Shown: in pieces, positions 15,084 to 24,251 of the stretch
Position numbering within the stretch: the first letter of the stretch is position 1
How the letters are laid out: the number at the start of each line of letters is the position of its first letter
DNA from: Sporomusa acidovorans
Lineage (GTDB): Bacteria > Bacillota > Negativicutes > Sporomusales > Sporomusaceae
Assembly: GCF_900101845.1 (NCBI RefSeq)
Contig: NZ_FNAM01000051.1
Coordinates: forward strand, 1 to 35,546
Direction: 5' to 3'
Length of the DNA: 35,546 nt
Program-made: the position numbers and the translations under genes
Notes under the pieces: generated by a model
Database searches by the model: none
The model's input: only the letters and a program-made list of their open reading frames with translations
Told to the model about the DNA's origin: nothing

Positions 15084-15203
15084 ATAGTTAAAAGCAACGG
15101 CACAATAGCTCTGAATGTAAGGGAAATCTTAAAAGAGGTGAGTTCTTTTAACGTGTTTATTGTGTCATAACTAAATAATAAATTTTTAGGAGGTATGTAT
15201 TGT

Positions 15204-15842
15204 ATGAGTAATTTCGATAAGTTAGCGGAAGCGGTGTATCAGGGTGACGATTCTGCGGTAAAGACGATCACCCAAGGTATGATAGAATCCGGTGTGAATC
15301 CGATGGAGATTGTTAGCAAGGGCTTGTTAGCCGGCATGGACATAGTTGCTCCCAAGTTTAAATCAGGAGAAATGTTTATTCCGGAAGTTATGATGTCGGC
15401 TCAAGCATTGTCAGCAGGGTTAAACATTGTAAAGCCGTTGTTGTCCGCGGAAGATTCAGCCAATATGTCCACATTCGTAATGGGAACGGTAAAGGGCGAT
15501 TTGCATGATATTGGCAAAAATCTCGTAGTCATGCTGCTCGAAAGCGGCGGCTTCAATGTGGTGGATCTTGGTGTAGACGTTGCTCCTGAGACTTTTGTTG
15601 CGGCAATCAAACAGCATAAGCCCCAGATTGTCGGCATGTGTGCACTGCTTACAACTACGATGATGGCTATGCAGGATACAATCGACGCGATCAATGCAGC
15701 CGGCTTGCGAGATAAAGTGAAAGTGTTGGTTGGCGGCGCGCCATTATATCCGGAGTTTGCCGATAAAATTGGTGCGGATGGCTATTGCGTTGATGCTGTT
15801 ACTTGCAAGGAAATGGCTGCTAAGATGGTAGTTAATAAGTAA
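15204..15842 (+). CDS. corrinoid (B12-binding) methyl-carrier protein
   Basis: Carries the methyl group on its cobalamin between the substrate methyltransferase and the methyl-THF methyltransferase. The 212-residue protein has the helical cap domain (about 1-85) and a Rossmann B12-binding domain with DxHxxG at Asp99-Leu-His101-Asp-Ile-Gly104; His101 is the lower cobalt ligand. GGAPL (about 179) is the later nucleotide-loop motif. The ATG at 15204 is ten bases after TAGGAGG; the ATG at 15195 is too close to it. It is the first gene of the sigma-54 operon and belongs to the MtbC/MttC/MtgC type, whose members cannot be told apart by sequence alone. Confidence 0.92.
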   Translation: MSNFDKLAEAVYQGDDSAVKTITQGMIESGVNPMEIVSKGLLAGMDIVAPKFKSGEMFIPEVMMSAQALSAGLNIVKPLLSAEDSANMSTFVMGTVKGDLHDIGKNLVVMLLESGGFNVVDLGVDVAPETFVAAIKQHKPQIVGMCALLTTTMMAMQDTIDAINAAGLRDKVKVLVGGAPLYPEFADKIGADGYCVDAVTCKEMAAKMVVNK

Positions 15843-15857
15843 TATGGGGGTTACATC

Positions 15858-16658
15858 GTGCTAATCGTAGGAGAACTGATTAATACGAGCCGGAAGGCTA
15901 TCAGTGAAGCGGTTGAGGGGAAAAACGCTCAATATATTCAGCAAGTAGCGAGGGAACAGTTAGAGGCAGGCGCTAACTATATTGATGTTAACTGTGGTAA
16001 TAAGGTTTTTAATGAAGTGGAATATATGGAGTGGTTGGTAAATAGTGTTCAGGAAGCTGTACAAGCACCTCTTTGTATAGACAGCCCGAACCCGCAGGCA
16101 CTCATAGCAGGCTTGTCCTTGGCTAAATACGGTACGCCAATGATTAATTCCATTACCGACGAGGGTCCACGGTTTGAGGCAATCCTGCCCTTGGTACTGA
16201 AGTATAAAGCCAAGGTAGTTGCGCTGTGCATGGATGATCATGGGATGCCCGAGACGGCGGCCGATCGCATGCGGGTAGTGGACAGCTTGTATGGCAAATT
16301 GACTGCGGCAGGAGTTAAAGATGACGATATTTACTTTGATCCCTTGGTAAAACCGGTAAGCAGCGTGCAAACAGCGGGGGTTGAAGTGCTTGAGACCATT
16401 AAACTAATAAAACAAAACTATCCCCACGTTCACTTTATGTGCGGTCTCAGCAATGTATCATACGGGCTGCCTAACAGGAAGGTGCTTAACCGGTTATTTG
16501 TATCTCAGACCATGACATTAGGGATGGATGGGTACATTTTGAATCCCACAGATAAGAGCATGATGGGCATTATCTATGCCGGCTCGACCCTGTTAGGAAA
16601 AGACGATTACTGCATGGGCTATTTAAAAGCTCATCGCAAAGGACTTTATGAAGAGTAA
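15858..16658 (+). CDS. methyl-THF:corrinoid protein methyltransferase (pterin-binding)
   Basis: A 266-residue TIM-barrel protein of the pterin-binding family (AcsE, MetH pterin domain, MtgA/MtvA type). It moves the methyl group from the methylated corrinoid protein to tetrahydrofolate. Conserved segments: GELINTSRKAISEAV at the start, GANYIDVNCGN (the Asp/Asn pterin contacts), PLCIDSPNP, INSITDE, and GLSNVSYGLPNR near 200-211. It begins with GTG at 15858 after GGGGG, 15 bp behind the corrinoid gene, so co-expression is nearly certain. The product, methyl-THF, enters the Wood-Ljungdahl pathway. Confidence 0.9.
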   Translation: MLIVGELINTSRKAISEAVEGKNAQYIQQVAREQLEAGANYIDVNCGNKVFNEVEYMEWLVNSVQEAVQAPLCIDSPNPQALIAGLSLAKYGTPMINSITDEGPRFEAILPLVLKYKAKVVALCMDDHGMPETAADRMRVVDSLYGKLTAAGVKDDDIYFDPLVKPVSSVQTAGVEVLETIKLIKQNYPHVHFMCGLSNVSYGLPNRKVLNRLFVSQTMTLGMDGYILNPTDKSMMGIIYAGSTLLGKDDYCMGYLKAHRKGLYEE

Positions 16659-16722
16659 ACAAATTATAGCAAGCCTCAATTTTCAAGGGGAAGCTAGCTA
16701 TTCTTGAGGAGGAATAAAACAC

Positions 16723-18126
16723 ATGCAAAGATATCAGACAGTTCGCGCGGAAGATATTGAGAAAATCCATGAAACCTCTCTTAAAATCATGGAGGAAGTT
16801 GGCATCATCTTTAGTTACGCGCCGGCTAGGGAAATTTTGGCCAAAGGCGGCGCTAAAGTTGAGGGAGAAACAGTCTATTTTCCCAAAGGTATGGTGGAAC
16901 GGGAATTGAAACACGTTCCATCCTCGTTTACTTTGCATGGTCGCAACCCGGAAAAAAACGTTGAAATTAATACGGAACAGACGACTTTTGTGGGTCCTTA
17001 TGGCTCGCCTTTCGTCTTAGATCTAGACAAAGGCCGGCGGCCTGGCACATTGGATGATTTTATCAAACTGGTAAAACTATGCCATATGATGAACAATATC
17101 GACATTCAAAGCCACATCTCCTGCGAACCTAGCGATATTGATGTCGATATTCGCCATATGGAAATGGTTTACCAGACAATGAAGTACAGTGACAAACCGC
17201 TTATGGGCAGTGTTTTGGGATATGAAGCATCCAAAGAAAGCATTGAACTGACGGCAATTGCTCATGGCATCGGCCTGGACACCATCCAAGATAAGCCCGT
17301 AATTGCTTCTATTCCCTGCACATTGACGCCACTTAGCTATGACGACAAAATGGCCGGCGCTATCATCGCTTATGCCGAATACCGCCAGCCTCAATTGGTC
17401 AACTCACTCTGCCTTGCCGGAGCTACCTCGCCGGCAACTATTGCCGGGAGCATCGCTTTGCAAAATGCGGAAATTTTAGCGGGGATTGTTTTGGCTCAAT
17501 TAGTAAATGCCGGCACGCCGATTGTCTATTCCGCTTCCGGTTCCAGTATAGATATGCGTTTTGGCAACCTATCCATTGGCGCCCCCGAAGGCGCTCTCTT
17601 CTCCTTGGTCAATGGACAACTGGCAAAATATTATAAGATTCCTTGCCGGATAAGCGGTACTCTCTCCGACAGTAAACAGGTCGACAGCCAAACAGGCTAT
17701 GAGTCCATGCTGACCTTGCTGATGGCTCAAATGGCCGGCGGCAACTTCATTCTCCACGCTGCCGGTATTTTGGATACTTATAATTGTACATCTTTCGAGA
17801 AATTAATGATAGACGATGAGATTATGGGGATGGTAAAACGGATTGGCCGGGGCGTTACCGTAAACGACGATACTTTGGCACTTGATGCTATTAAACAGGT
17901 CGGTCCCCGTGGAGAATATATCACTAACAAACATACCTTCTCTCATTTCCGTACTGAGTTTTATCAACCGCTCTTAAGTGATAGAGCCAGAGTTAACCAA
18001 GACGGTTTAACAATAGAAGAGCGGGCTAATGCACGCTGGAAAAAGATGTTAGGTGAATATGTACAACCATCATTGCCTGCGGATATAGACGCTGATTTGA
18101 AGCGCTATATCGAAAAAAGAAAGTAA
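16723..18126 (+). CDS. MttB-family (COG5598) methyltransferase, non-pyrrolysine
   Basis: A 467-residue homolog of trimethylamine methyltransferase that lacks the in-frame amber codon for pyrrolysine. Such proteins (MtgB for glycine betaine, MtpB for proline betaine, MtcB for carnitine) demethylate quaternary amines and methylate a cognate corrinoid protein. Its place right behind the corrinoid and pterin-binding genes, with a GAGGAGG ribosome binding site, shows that it is the substrate-recognising member. Features include VGIIFSYAPAREILAKGGAKVEGETVYFP at the start and the glycine-rich GTPIVYSASGSSIDMRFG segment. The substrate cannot be read from the sequence; the neighbouring transporter is of the MFS type rather than the BCCT or OpuD type usual for betaines. 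Confidence 0.9.
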   Translation: MQRYQTVRAEDIEKIHETSLKIMEEVGIIFSYAPAREILAKGGAKVEGETVYFPKGMVERELKHVPSSFTLHGRNPEKNVEINTEQTTFVGPYGSPFVLDLDKGRRPGTLDDFIKLVKLCHMMNNIDIQSHISCEPSDIDVDIRHMEMVYQTMKYSDKPLMGSVLGYEASKESIELTAIAHGIGLDTIQDKPVIASIPCTLTPLSYDDKMAGAIIAYAEYRQPQLVNSLCLAGATSPATIAGSIALQNAEILAGIVLAQLVNAGTPIVYSASGSSIDMRFGNLSIGAPEGALFSLVNGQLAKYYKIPCRISGTLSDSKQVDSQTGYESMLTLLMAQMAGGNFILHAAGILDTYNCTSFEKLMIDDEIMGMVKRIGRGVTVNDDTLALDAIKQVGPRGEYITNKHTFSHFRTEFYQPLLSDRARVNQDGLTIEERANARWKKMLGEYVQPSLPADIDADLKRYIEKRK

Positions 18127-18133
18127 TATAAAA

Positions 18134-18240
18134 CCCCATTCCCCTCTGTGGAGGGGTGCCTGAAGGGCGGGGTGGTTTTCCCCCATGCCGAAAATACCAC
18201 GCCGTTACTTTGCGACACCCCTCTGCCGCGAGGAATGGGG
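18134..18240. repeat. imperfect inverted-repeat element (MITE/REP-like)
   Basis: The 25-nt ends 18134-18158 and 18216-18240 match in 20 positions as an inverted repeat (CCCCATTCC...AGGGGTG). The interior holds further hairpins (GCC-TGAA-GGGC; GGCGGGGTGGT facing ACCACGCC). It fills the space between the mttB-like gene and the MFS gene and could act as an mRNA-stabilising or attenuating structure. Similar G+C-rich elements are scattered in many bacterial genomes. Confidence 0.7.
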
Positions 18241-18264
18241 ATAATTTTATGGAAAGGGAAAATC

Positions 18265-19548
18265 ATGAAGAATTTCGATTTTAAGAAATTAATGATTTTC
18301 ATTATCCTCAGTGGCACCGTTGCTATTGCTTATCAGCTTCCATACTTGCGTTACACCTTCTACGACCAAATGGCAGCTGCACTGCAGCTCAACGATACCC
18401 AAATGGGCGTTTTAGCCACGGCCGTCAATTTTGCCAATATAATGTGTTACCCCATCGGCGGTTTCTTTGCTGCCCGCTTCTCGATGAAATCCCTGATATG
18501 CGTTACCCTGGCAGCCTTCGTTGCATTAACAGTTGTATTCGCTTTTACTACCAACTACATCTTACTTATCGCAATCCATATCCTCTATGGCTTTTTCGGT
18601 ATTGCCACTCTGTGGTCTGCCTATCTCAGCGGCATTCGTTCCCTCGGTGACGAAAACAACCAAAGTACTCTTTTTGGCAGCAGTGAAGCAACCCGCGGGA
18701 TCATCCAAACTATCAATGGTCTATGCTTCCTCGGTATCATGAATGTTGCTGTCACTCCTATTCTCGGATTTCGCTATATCATGCTCTTTGGCGCTGCTGC
18801 TACCGGCATCTTCCTGATTCTGGCTTTCATTTTTCTTCCTAAAGAAGAGAAGAAAGAAGCTGTTGCCGGTAGTAACAAAGAAGAAGAAAAATACACCACC
18901 ATGGACGTTCTCAAAAACAAAGGGGTTTGGCTCACTATGTGGATCATCATGTGCGCCTATATGTCCTGGAGTCTCGGTAACGGGTATCTTACTACCTACA
19001 CTGTCCGTGTGCTGGATGTTTCCGAATCTGTTGCTTCGACCCTCGGTATTATCCGCAGTTATGTTATCGTCTTCCTCGCCGGTTTCCTCGGCGGCTGGGT
19101 TCTCGACCGCTTTACCTACAAAGGCAAAGGCTTCATGCTTCTATTCGGTACTATTGCCGTAGTTCTTGCTGCTGTCATGTTCACAAGCAAAGTAGTGCCT
19201 ATTAGCATTGGTCTGACGCTTGTCATTGCTTTCCTTGCCAACGTCATGAAATCCACCTACTGGTCGGTTATGGAGCAGGCTGGAATTCCGGTAAAAATGA
19301 CACCGCTTGGTACTGGGATTATCTCCTTCATCGCCTTTCTGCCTGACATGATCGTTACCCCTATCTGCGGGGTTTGGCTGGATGCCGCTACTGCTGCCAG
19401 CAATGTTGAAGCCGGTTTCAACAAGATTTTCATTCTCCTCATCGCATTCTCCGTAGTCGGCATCATCGGTGCTTACCTGCTCATGAAACAGACCAAATTC
19501 ATAGAAGAAAAAAGAGTCTCTGGAGAAGACCTAACACACTCTCTGTAA
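18265..19548 (+). CDS. MFS transporter
   Basis: A 427-residue membrane protein with about 12 predicted helices and a charged middle loop (KEEKKEAVAGSNKEEEKY, about 196-213) between the two six-helix halves, as in the major facilitator superfamily. The cytoplasmic loop between helices 2 and 3 carries only a weak form of the usual GxxxDRxGRR motif (GGFFAARFSMKSL). The ATG at 18265 follows GGAAAGGG. It lies 138 bp behind the mttB-like gene, separated by the inverted-repeat element, and may be read from the sigma-54 promoter. It probably imports the methylated substrate. The substrate is unknown. Confidence 0.85.
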   Translation: MKNFDFKKLMIFIILSGTVAIAYQLPYLRYTFYDQMAAALQLNDTQMGVLATAVNFANIMCYPIGGFFAARFSMKSLICVTLAAFVALTVVFAFTTNYILLIAIHILYGFFGIATLWSAYLSGIRSLGDENNQSTLFGSSEATRGIIQTINGLCFLGIMNVAVTPILGFRYIMLFGAAATGIFLILAFIFLPKEEKKEAVAGSNKEEEKYTTMDVLKNKGVWLTMWIIMCAYMSWSLGNGYLTTYTVRVLDVSESVASTLGIIRSYVIVFLAGFLGGWVLDRFTYKGKGFMLLFGTIAVVLAAVMFTSKVVPISIGLTLVIAFLANVMKSTYWSVMEQAGIPVKMTPLGTGIISFIAFLPDMIVTPICGVWLDAATAASNVEAGFNKIFILLIAFSVVGIIGAYLLMKQTKFIEEKRVSGEDLTHSL

Positions 19549-19619
19549 AATGAATACTAGAAGTAGCTCTTGTTAGCTGCTTCGTTTTTAAGCAAAATAT
19601 ACTCAAGTGGCATTGGGGT

Positions 19620-19680
19620 CGGAGAACCTGCGGGGCAGGTACAGTTAAAATCACTGCACTTGCAGGTTCTTCTCCCATAA
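19620..19680. repeat. imperfect inverted repeat between the two MFS genes
   Basis: GGAGAACCTGC at 19620-19630 faces GCAGGTTCTTCTCC at 19661-19674 with a 3-nt bulge. It may be a terminator-like hairpin after the first MFS gene, but no T-run follows. Confidence 0.4.
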
Positions 19681-19749
19681 GGGGAGACACCGGTTTTAAT
19701 GCAAGTTCCCAGACACACCCTAATAAATGAAAAAGGGAGTGGGAAATTA

Positions 19750-20968
19750 ATGTCAAAATTTAATATTGAAGAAAGCCCGCTTACTCCATTTTTGAAGCGG
19801 CTATTCCTTACTTGCAGCGGCGGCCCCTTTATAGACGGTTATCTGTTGGTGGTAATCGGCCCGGCACTTGTCCAATTGGCTCCCTTGCTGCTGCTTGACG
19901 CACATTGGAAGGGGATGGCTAGGGGCAGCTTCCCTTGCAGGACTTTTCCTGGGGGCTGTGTTTTTTGGCGGTCTGACTGACCGTATCGGGCGAAAATTGA
20001 TGTATATGCTTGATTTGACCGTGTTAGCCGTGCTTTCCATTTTGCATATATTTATTACTACTGCCATGGAACTGGTTGTGCTTAGGTTTATTATCGGCAT
20101 TGCCATCGGGGCTAATTATCCCATTTCTACTTCGCTGATGGCAGAATTTTCCCCGACGAAATACAGGCATATTTTTTTGGGCGGCCTATCTGTCCAATGG
20201 TTTGTCGGCGCGACAGTTGCCGGTTTGATCGGCTATTTCTTCATCGATGTACCTGGCGGTTGGCAGTGGATGTTGGCGCTCGCGGCTGTTCCTGCCATAT
20301 TAGTATTTATGCTCAGGACTATGCCGGAATCACCGCGCTGGCTGTTAAGCAGGAATCGTGTTGAAGAAGCCCGGAGCATTTTGAAAAAATGCTATGGCCA
20401 TGAGGCCGACATTGATGCTGTGGATCAAACTGTAGCAGTGAGTTCTGCCGGTTTTAGCAAACTTCTGGAACCATTATACTTGAAAAGGATTTTCTTTGTA
20501 GGCGGGTTTTTCTTCTGCTTAGTGCTGCCGCTGTTTGTCATTTATACATTTGCGCCGCTCATTTTGGAAATGATGGGTTTGAATCACGGCAAAGAGTCTA
20601 TGCTCGGTAATGTGCTTATCAATGTAGTATTTCTCACTGGCACAATTTGTGCAACAGTCTGGGCTGATACCTTTGGCCGGCGGCCGCTGATTATCTGGAG
20701 TTTTGCGGTTATGACTGCAGGGATGTTAGTTTTGACACTATTCCCAAGCGGTTCAGTCTGGATAATATTGGTGGGCTTTGCCTTATATACCTTTGCTGCA
20801 GGTGGGCCTAACATTCTGCCATGGATGTATTCTAACGAACTGTTTCCCACCGAGATACTGTTGATCGTACGTCCGGCTCGGCTGGAACCCATATGTAATG
20901 GTCGCTGGTATTGCAGCACCGGACCATCTCTGTTTGTTATTGGATTTTCGCAATATCCTGGAATATAA
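19750..20968 (+). pseudogene. second MFS transporter (sugar/metabolite:H+ symporter type), broken
   Basis: Begins MSKFNIEESPLTPFLKRLF with GGGAGTGGG before the ATG at 19750. Near 19917 one extra base breaks the frame; the next frame continues LGAASLAGLFLGAVFFGGLTDRIGRK, containing the classic loop motif GGLTDRIGRK. Later blocks are intact: PESPRWLLSRNRVEEAR, WADTFGRRP and SNELFPTEI. After the last one the frame becomes nonsense (from about 20860) and the last helices are lost, with a stop at 20966. Family members carry carboxylates, aromatic acids or sugars. At least two lesions argue for true decay. Confidence 0.8.
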
Positions 20969-21007
20969 TGTAATTGGGTACAGGCTCAATAAGGAGGTCT
21001 GGGACTG

Positions 21008-21238
21008 GTGCCGAGACATTGTTGTTGCGGTTTAGTTAATGAAGAATCAGTATGCCGAAAATTTTCCCCGCAAGGACAGAAGGCGGGAGCGGCGCCGGTT
21101 ATAGTGCAGGTAGAAGAACTGGAAGCCCTCTGCTTAAAAGATATCAAGGGCTTTGAGCAGGCCACCTGTGCGTCAATCATGGGGCTGTCCAGACCCACAT
21201 TTATTTATATGGCTTTATCAAAAAAAAGGCAGGAGTAA
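21008..21238 (+). CDS. DUF134-like small DNA-binding protein, short
   Basis: A 76-residue protein starting with GTG (GTG-CCG-AGA, MPR) nine bases behind AAGGAGGT. The MPRxCxC opening, the VQVEELEALCLKDIKGFEQ segment and the helix-turn-helix GFEQATCASIMGLSRPTFIYMAL match the DUF134 family of predicted DNA-binding proteins. Family members are usually about 100 residues or more, so the C-terminus is short. It directly follows the broken MFS gene and could have been co-transcribed with it. Target genes are unknown. Confidence 0.65.
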   Translation: MPRHCCCGLVNEESVCRKFSPQGQKAGAAPVIVQVEELEALCLKDIKGFEQATCASIMGLSRPTFIYMALSKKRQE

Positions 21239-22014
21239 TGTGTAAGTTTATACATAGTGAAAAATCACGGGAGGAGAGATAGCTTCGGTAACTCGAGCAG
21301 ATAAAATTGCTGGGGAGTGGTGGTATGGTAATCAGGCCTTTATTAAATGTTTATCGTATGTGTAGGAATTAATATACTGTGCTATTTCTCATTAAACTTC
21401 TACGAAAAAATTAGCGTTTTGTCATTCCTGGCTATACAAGTAATTGTTGTATTTTTCATCTTTATTTGCGATAGAATTTCTTTAGAAATAGATAATAGGA
21501 ATAATTTTGCTGCCCAGATTGCGGAGGATTAATAGCCGGTAATTTTTCCAATAGTAATTAAAATAGCAAAGCAAGTTTGCTTGAAAGGAAACTAAGTCAA
21601 TTTACGAGTCAGATACGGAGAACCATTGTCGAGATATATGGTGTGGTACGGGTGGCAAGCAGTAGTTGCAGTTACAATAGATTGGGGTTATTTGCAAAAG
21701 CGTAGGATGCCGTTGATTTGGCTATATGAAGATAAAAGTGATTCTATTTATAAAATTTTATTCGGTGTGAATACTGGCTAGGCTGGTTGCCCCTTTTGCT
21801 TGCATTATACGCAATGGGTATTTACCGAGAATCGCAAAAACACAACATATTGCATGTGTTCTTTTTAAACGTTATGTTAACTTTATGCACGTCGAGTGTT
21901 GTGTTCTACTGAAAAGAAAACACAACCCATGAAGCCGGGCGGCGCTTGGTTTCGTGGGCTGTGGAAAAAAGTGAAATATGTTTCCGCGGACAAGGTTAGA
22001 AAACATTTGTGTCA
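21239..22014. other. gene-poor stretch with a weak small membrane ORF
   Basis: Mostly AT-rich and unassigned. A 61-codon frame at 21347-21532 encodes two hydrophobic segments (ISVLSFLAIQVIVVFFIFI is the second) but has no good ribosome binding site at its ATG. A better site (GGGGAG before the ATG at 21325) opens a different 15-codon frame, so a one-base shift may separate them. GTTGTGTT and AACACAAC form an 8-bp hairpin near 21899-21926. No further gene seen. Confidence 0.35.
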
Positions 22015-22144
22015 CAGTATTATGTGGCGGATAGCCATCCGGTGGTTATTGATAAAGAGATATGGGAAGCGGTTAGTGTTTAAAGGAAATCAGATTATTG
22101 TAAGATTGCTTGATGGTACACAAATTGAGTGTGAAATGGAATAA
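22015..22144 (+). pseudogene. serine recombinase remnant 1
   Basis: One frame reads QYYVADSHPVVIDKEIWEAV (22015-22074), the segment typical of the recombinase domain of large serine recombinases (YYVENSHPAII...). A shift then gives the C-terminal tail QIIVRLLDGTQIECEME ending at 22144. The region between is deleted. The same tail recurs at 25462-25624 and 34821-34961. Confidence 0.7.
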
Positions 22145-22154
22145 AAAGAAAGTG

Positions 22155-22200
22155 AGCTGGTCGGGGGGCATTAGAAGTCACCTTGACCAGCTTTTTGTTT
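22155..22200 (+). terminator. terminator hairpin after recombinase remnant
   Basis: AGCTGGTC (22155-22162) pairs with GACCAGCT (22185-22192), followed by TTTTGTTTT. Confidence 0.7.
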
Positions 22201-22355
22201 TCCAAGCGGTGCAAATGAATTTGAGCGGTAGGGGCAGCTTATGGGCGGGCCGATTGACAGGCTCAATTTTTTCCTCACCGCAAAACTCCGCTATTAAGTC
22301 TTAGGTAGGATTTTTTGTTCGAGAAGTAATGAAAGGCTGAGCGGGACAAGGCCTT

Positions 22356-22982
22356 CTACCGAATAAAGTTGGTCATTACAGGAGCTTCTTTTTCCGGTAA
22401 TGCCAAACCCACAGCTTTTCCCGCCTCAATAGATTTCAGTAACCATGCCATATTATTACCTAGTGTACGCATGGTCTGCATACCCTCCAAGTCCTGCTTA
22501 ACTTCTTTGGGTGTATTTCCATGTACCATATTCCAATACTGGGATGATACAATAGGCATATTGCTCATTGTAAAATATTTGTTAATTTGATCAAATGTAG
22601 CCGTAGTCCCACCACGACGAGCGCTTACAACTGCCGCCACAGGTTTGTAGGCTAATTGCCCGCTCCACATGTTGGCAAAGAATGCCCTATCCATAAAGGA
22701 GGTTAACTTTCCGGTAGCAGAAGCAAAATGTACTGGAGAGCCAAACACAAAGCCATCTGTCTCAGCGGCCTTACTTAAAAATTCATTTACTGAATCATCC
22801 ATACAGCATTGGCCTGTTTTCATACAAGCATAACAACCTAGACAGCCGGAAACTGGCTTTGCTCCTAAATTAAAGATTTCTGTTTCAATACCTTGTTTTT
22901 CTAATGCTCCGGCTACTTCAGCCAAAGCAGTATAAGTACACCCTTTTTCATGAGGACTTCCATTAACTAATAATACTTTCAT
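22356..22982 (-). CDS. iron-sulfur flavoprotein / NAD(P)H-dependent FMN reductase
   Basis: A 208-residue flavodoxin-fold protein. The start MKVLLVNGSPHEKGCTYTAL carries the FMN phosphate loop, and the FGSPVHFASATGKLTSFMDR segment is the second flavin-contacting region. The compact cysteine motif Cys47-X2-Cys50-X2-Cys53-X5-Cys59 (plus Cys60) matches the [4Fe-4S] site of archaeal and clostridial Isf-type flavoproteins, an electron carrier or reductase of oxygen or quinones. The ribosome binding site is AGGAG before the ATG at 22982. It points away from the VOC/nitroreductase group and is probably transcribed alone. Confidence 0.85.
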   Translation of the reverse strand: MKVLLVNGSPHEKGCTYTALAEVAGALEKQGIETEIFNLGAKPVSGCLGCYACMKTGQCCMDDSVNEFLSKAAETDGFVFGSPVHFASATGKLTSFMDRAFFANMWSGQLAYKPVAAVVSARRGGTTATFDQINKYFTMSNMPIVSSQYWNMVHGNTPKEVKQDLEGMQTMRTLGNNMAWLLKSIEAGKAVGLALPEKEAPVMTNFIR

Positions 22983-23067
22983 TTAAATAACACTCCTAGC
23001 TCATCTGTTATAGCCGAAATGGCTTTTCCTTGCTCTGAAACCTTTTTTATTGCCTCTTTTTACTAGC

Positions 23068-23231
23068 AGATATTTTTTGGATTCTATTTGTGCGACTATA
23101 GTATAATCTAAAAATGTAATTATCTTTTCTTGGGGCAGAAGGAGCAACTCCGCCTTCAGCACCGTGTCCCAAAAGACAGTTGCCGATTCCTATGTAGTCT
23201 CCTTCGATTCCCCATTGTTTTAATAAGGCTA
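23068..23231 (-). pseudogene. 3' fragment of a second nitroreductase gene (direct repeat copy 1)
   Basis: This 164-bp piece matches 24423-24586 over its full length with about 13 differences by hand alignment. On the minus strand it reads DYIGIGNCLLGHGAEGGVAPSAPRK, the C-terminal end of a nitroreductase like the intact gene at 24456-24977 but with several substitutions. The rest of that gene is absent. Direct repeats therefore flank the VOC gene. Confidence 0.85.
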
Positions 23232-23282
23232 AGTACTATTCGTCGTTCTCCGGATGTGTGTCAACCGACTACCGGACATCGT

Positions 23283-24233
23283 CTATGCAGGCAGTTCCAT
23301 TCCTGCGGCCTTGATGAAGTCGTTGCCCGAATACTCGCTTAGCTCAATGTTCACCCCATTGGTTCTGTCGGACGCGAACATGGCTTGCTTCACCGCGCCT
23401 CTATTATCACTCCACACTTTCCTGATGCCTTGCATCTCTAATTCCTGCGTGGCTCTTGCCACATCTTCAACCTTATAGTTCATACTGAATATCCCTGGAT
23501 TGCGAGGGCTATCAATGTTCTGAAGTGCATCTTGCCCCAATGGCTGGAACAGCTCAATATACCTGGGGTCGTTCTTGGCCTTAAGAAGAGCAATCTTGAT
23601 ATTGTTCTTTGGGTCGATCCAAGTATGAGTCGTCATCCCGAAAACATCCGAGTAGAATCGTGCGGCCCCGTCGGCGTCGGTAGTCCAAGCATGCACGTGG
23701 TCAAGCCTTTCGATTCCCAATGTTCCCCGCGGGGTAACTAACGGCTTACACAAAGGCGTCATGTTCTTAATTAAGCCATCATCCCCTTCAAACTCACTCA
23801 GCTCGATGAACAACCCAAAAGTCTTCTCTGGATCATACCAAAACTGCCGTGTGGACCCGATTGGGACCTCCAGCGTCCTAGCGATTCCTATCGCCTCAAG
23901 TTCTTTCTGCGCCTGGTCAAGATCCTTCACTCTGTAGTCAACAGCAAACACGCGTGGTGCACGGGGCCCGGTGATTGAAGCTAGCGCCCCGGGAACCAAT
24001 TCTTGAAAGTACTCCACCCATACGGAGTCCCATCCCTTGCGAGTAATCGTCGACAGAAGTGGCAGTCCAAGATAAGTAGTGAGGTCGCGCTCTTCACAAG
24101 ACAAGCCAAGAATGTCTCTGAAAACACTACAAAGCACACCCGGGTCATCCATCCAGCCGTGCATGTGATTCATTGCGATGAGTTCCATGCTAGACTTTCC
24201 CTTATTACCATTTACATGACTTTTGTCACTCAT
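23283..24233 (-). CDS. two-domain VOC (glyoxalase/dioxygenase superfamily) protein
   Basis: A 316-residue protein with two paired vicinal-oxygen-chelate modules. The halves share an internal repeat: IELSEFEGDD near 144-152 and IELSEYSGND near 296-305. Candidate metal ligands are His23 or His25 (NHMHGW), His179 or His181 (LDHVHAW), Glu227 and Glu297. The start at 24233 has AAGGAG eight bases before. The reaction is unknown; the superfamily includes glyoxalases, ring-cleaving dioxygenases and resistance proteins. It sits between a nitroreductase fragment and the intact nitroreductase, flanked by 164-bp direct repeats, which suggests arrival or relocation by recombination. Confidence 0.78.
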   Translation of the reverse strand: MSDKSHVNGNKGKSSMELIAMNHMHGWMDDPGVLCSVFRDILGLSCEERDLTTYLGLPLLSTITRKGWDSVWVEYFQELVPGALASITGPRAPRVFAVDYRVKDLDQAQKELEAIGIARTLEVPIGSTRQFWYDPEKTFGLFIELSEFEGDDGLIKNMTPLCKPLVTPRGTLGIERLDHVHAWTTDADGAARFYSDVFGMTTHTWIDPKNNIKIALLKAKNDPRYIELFQPLGQDALQNIDSPRNPGIFSMNYKVEDVARATQELEMQGIRKVWSDNRGAVKQAMFASDRTNGVNIELSEYSGNDFIKAAGMELPA

Positions 24234-24251
24234 AAAAAATTCTCCTTGTAA

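Noticed and set aside
15095..15203. Possible riboswitch in the leader of the corrinoid operon
   Set aside because: The leader is only about 110 nt and shows neither the B12-box nor another known aptamer core.
16723..18126. Pyrrolysine-containing MttB
   Set aside because: The frame is continuous over 467 codons with no in-frame amber codon, so it belongs to the non-pyrrolysine group.
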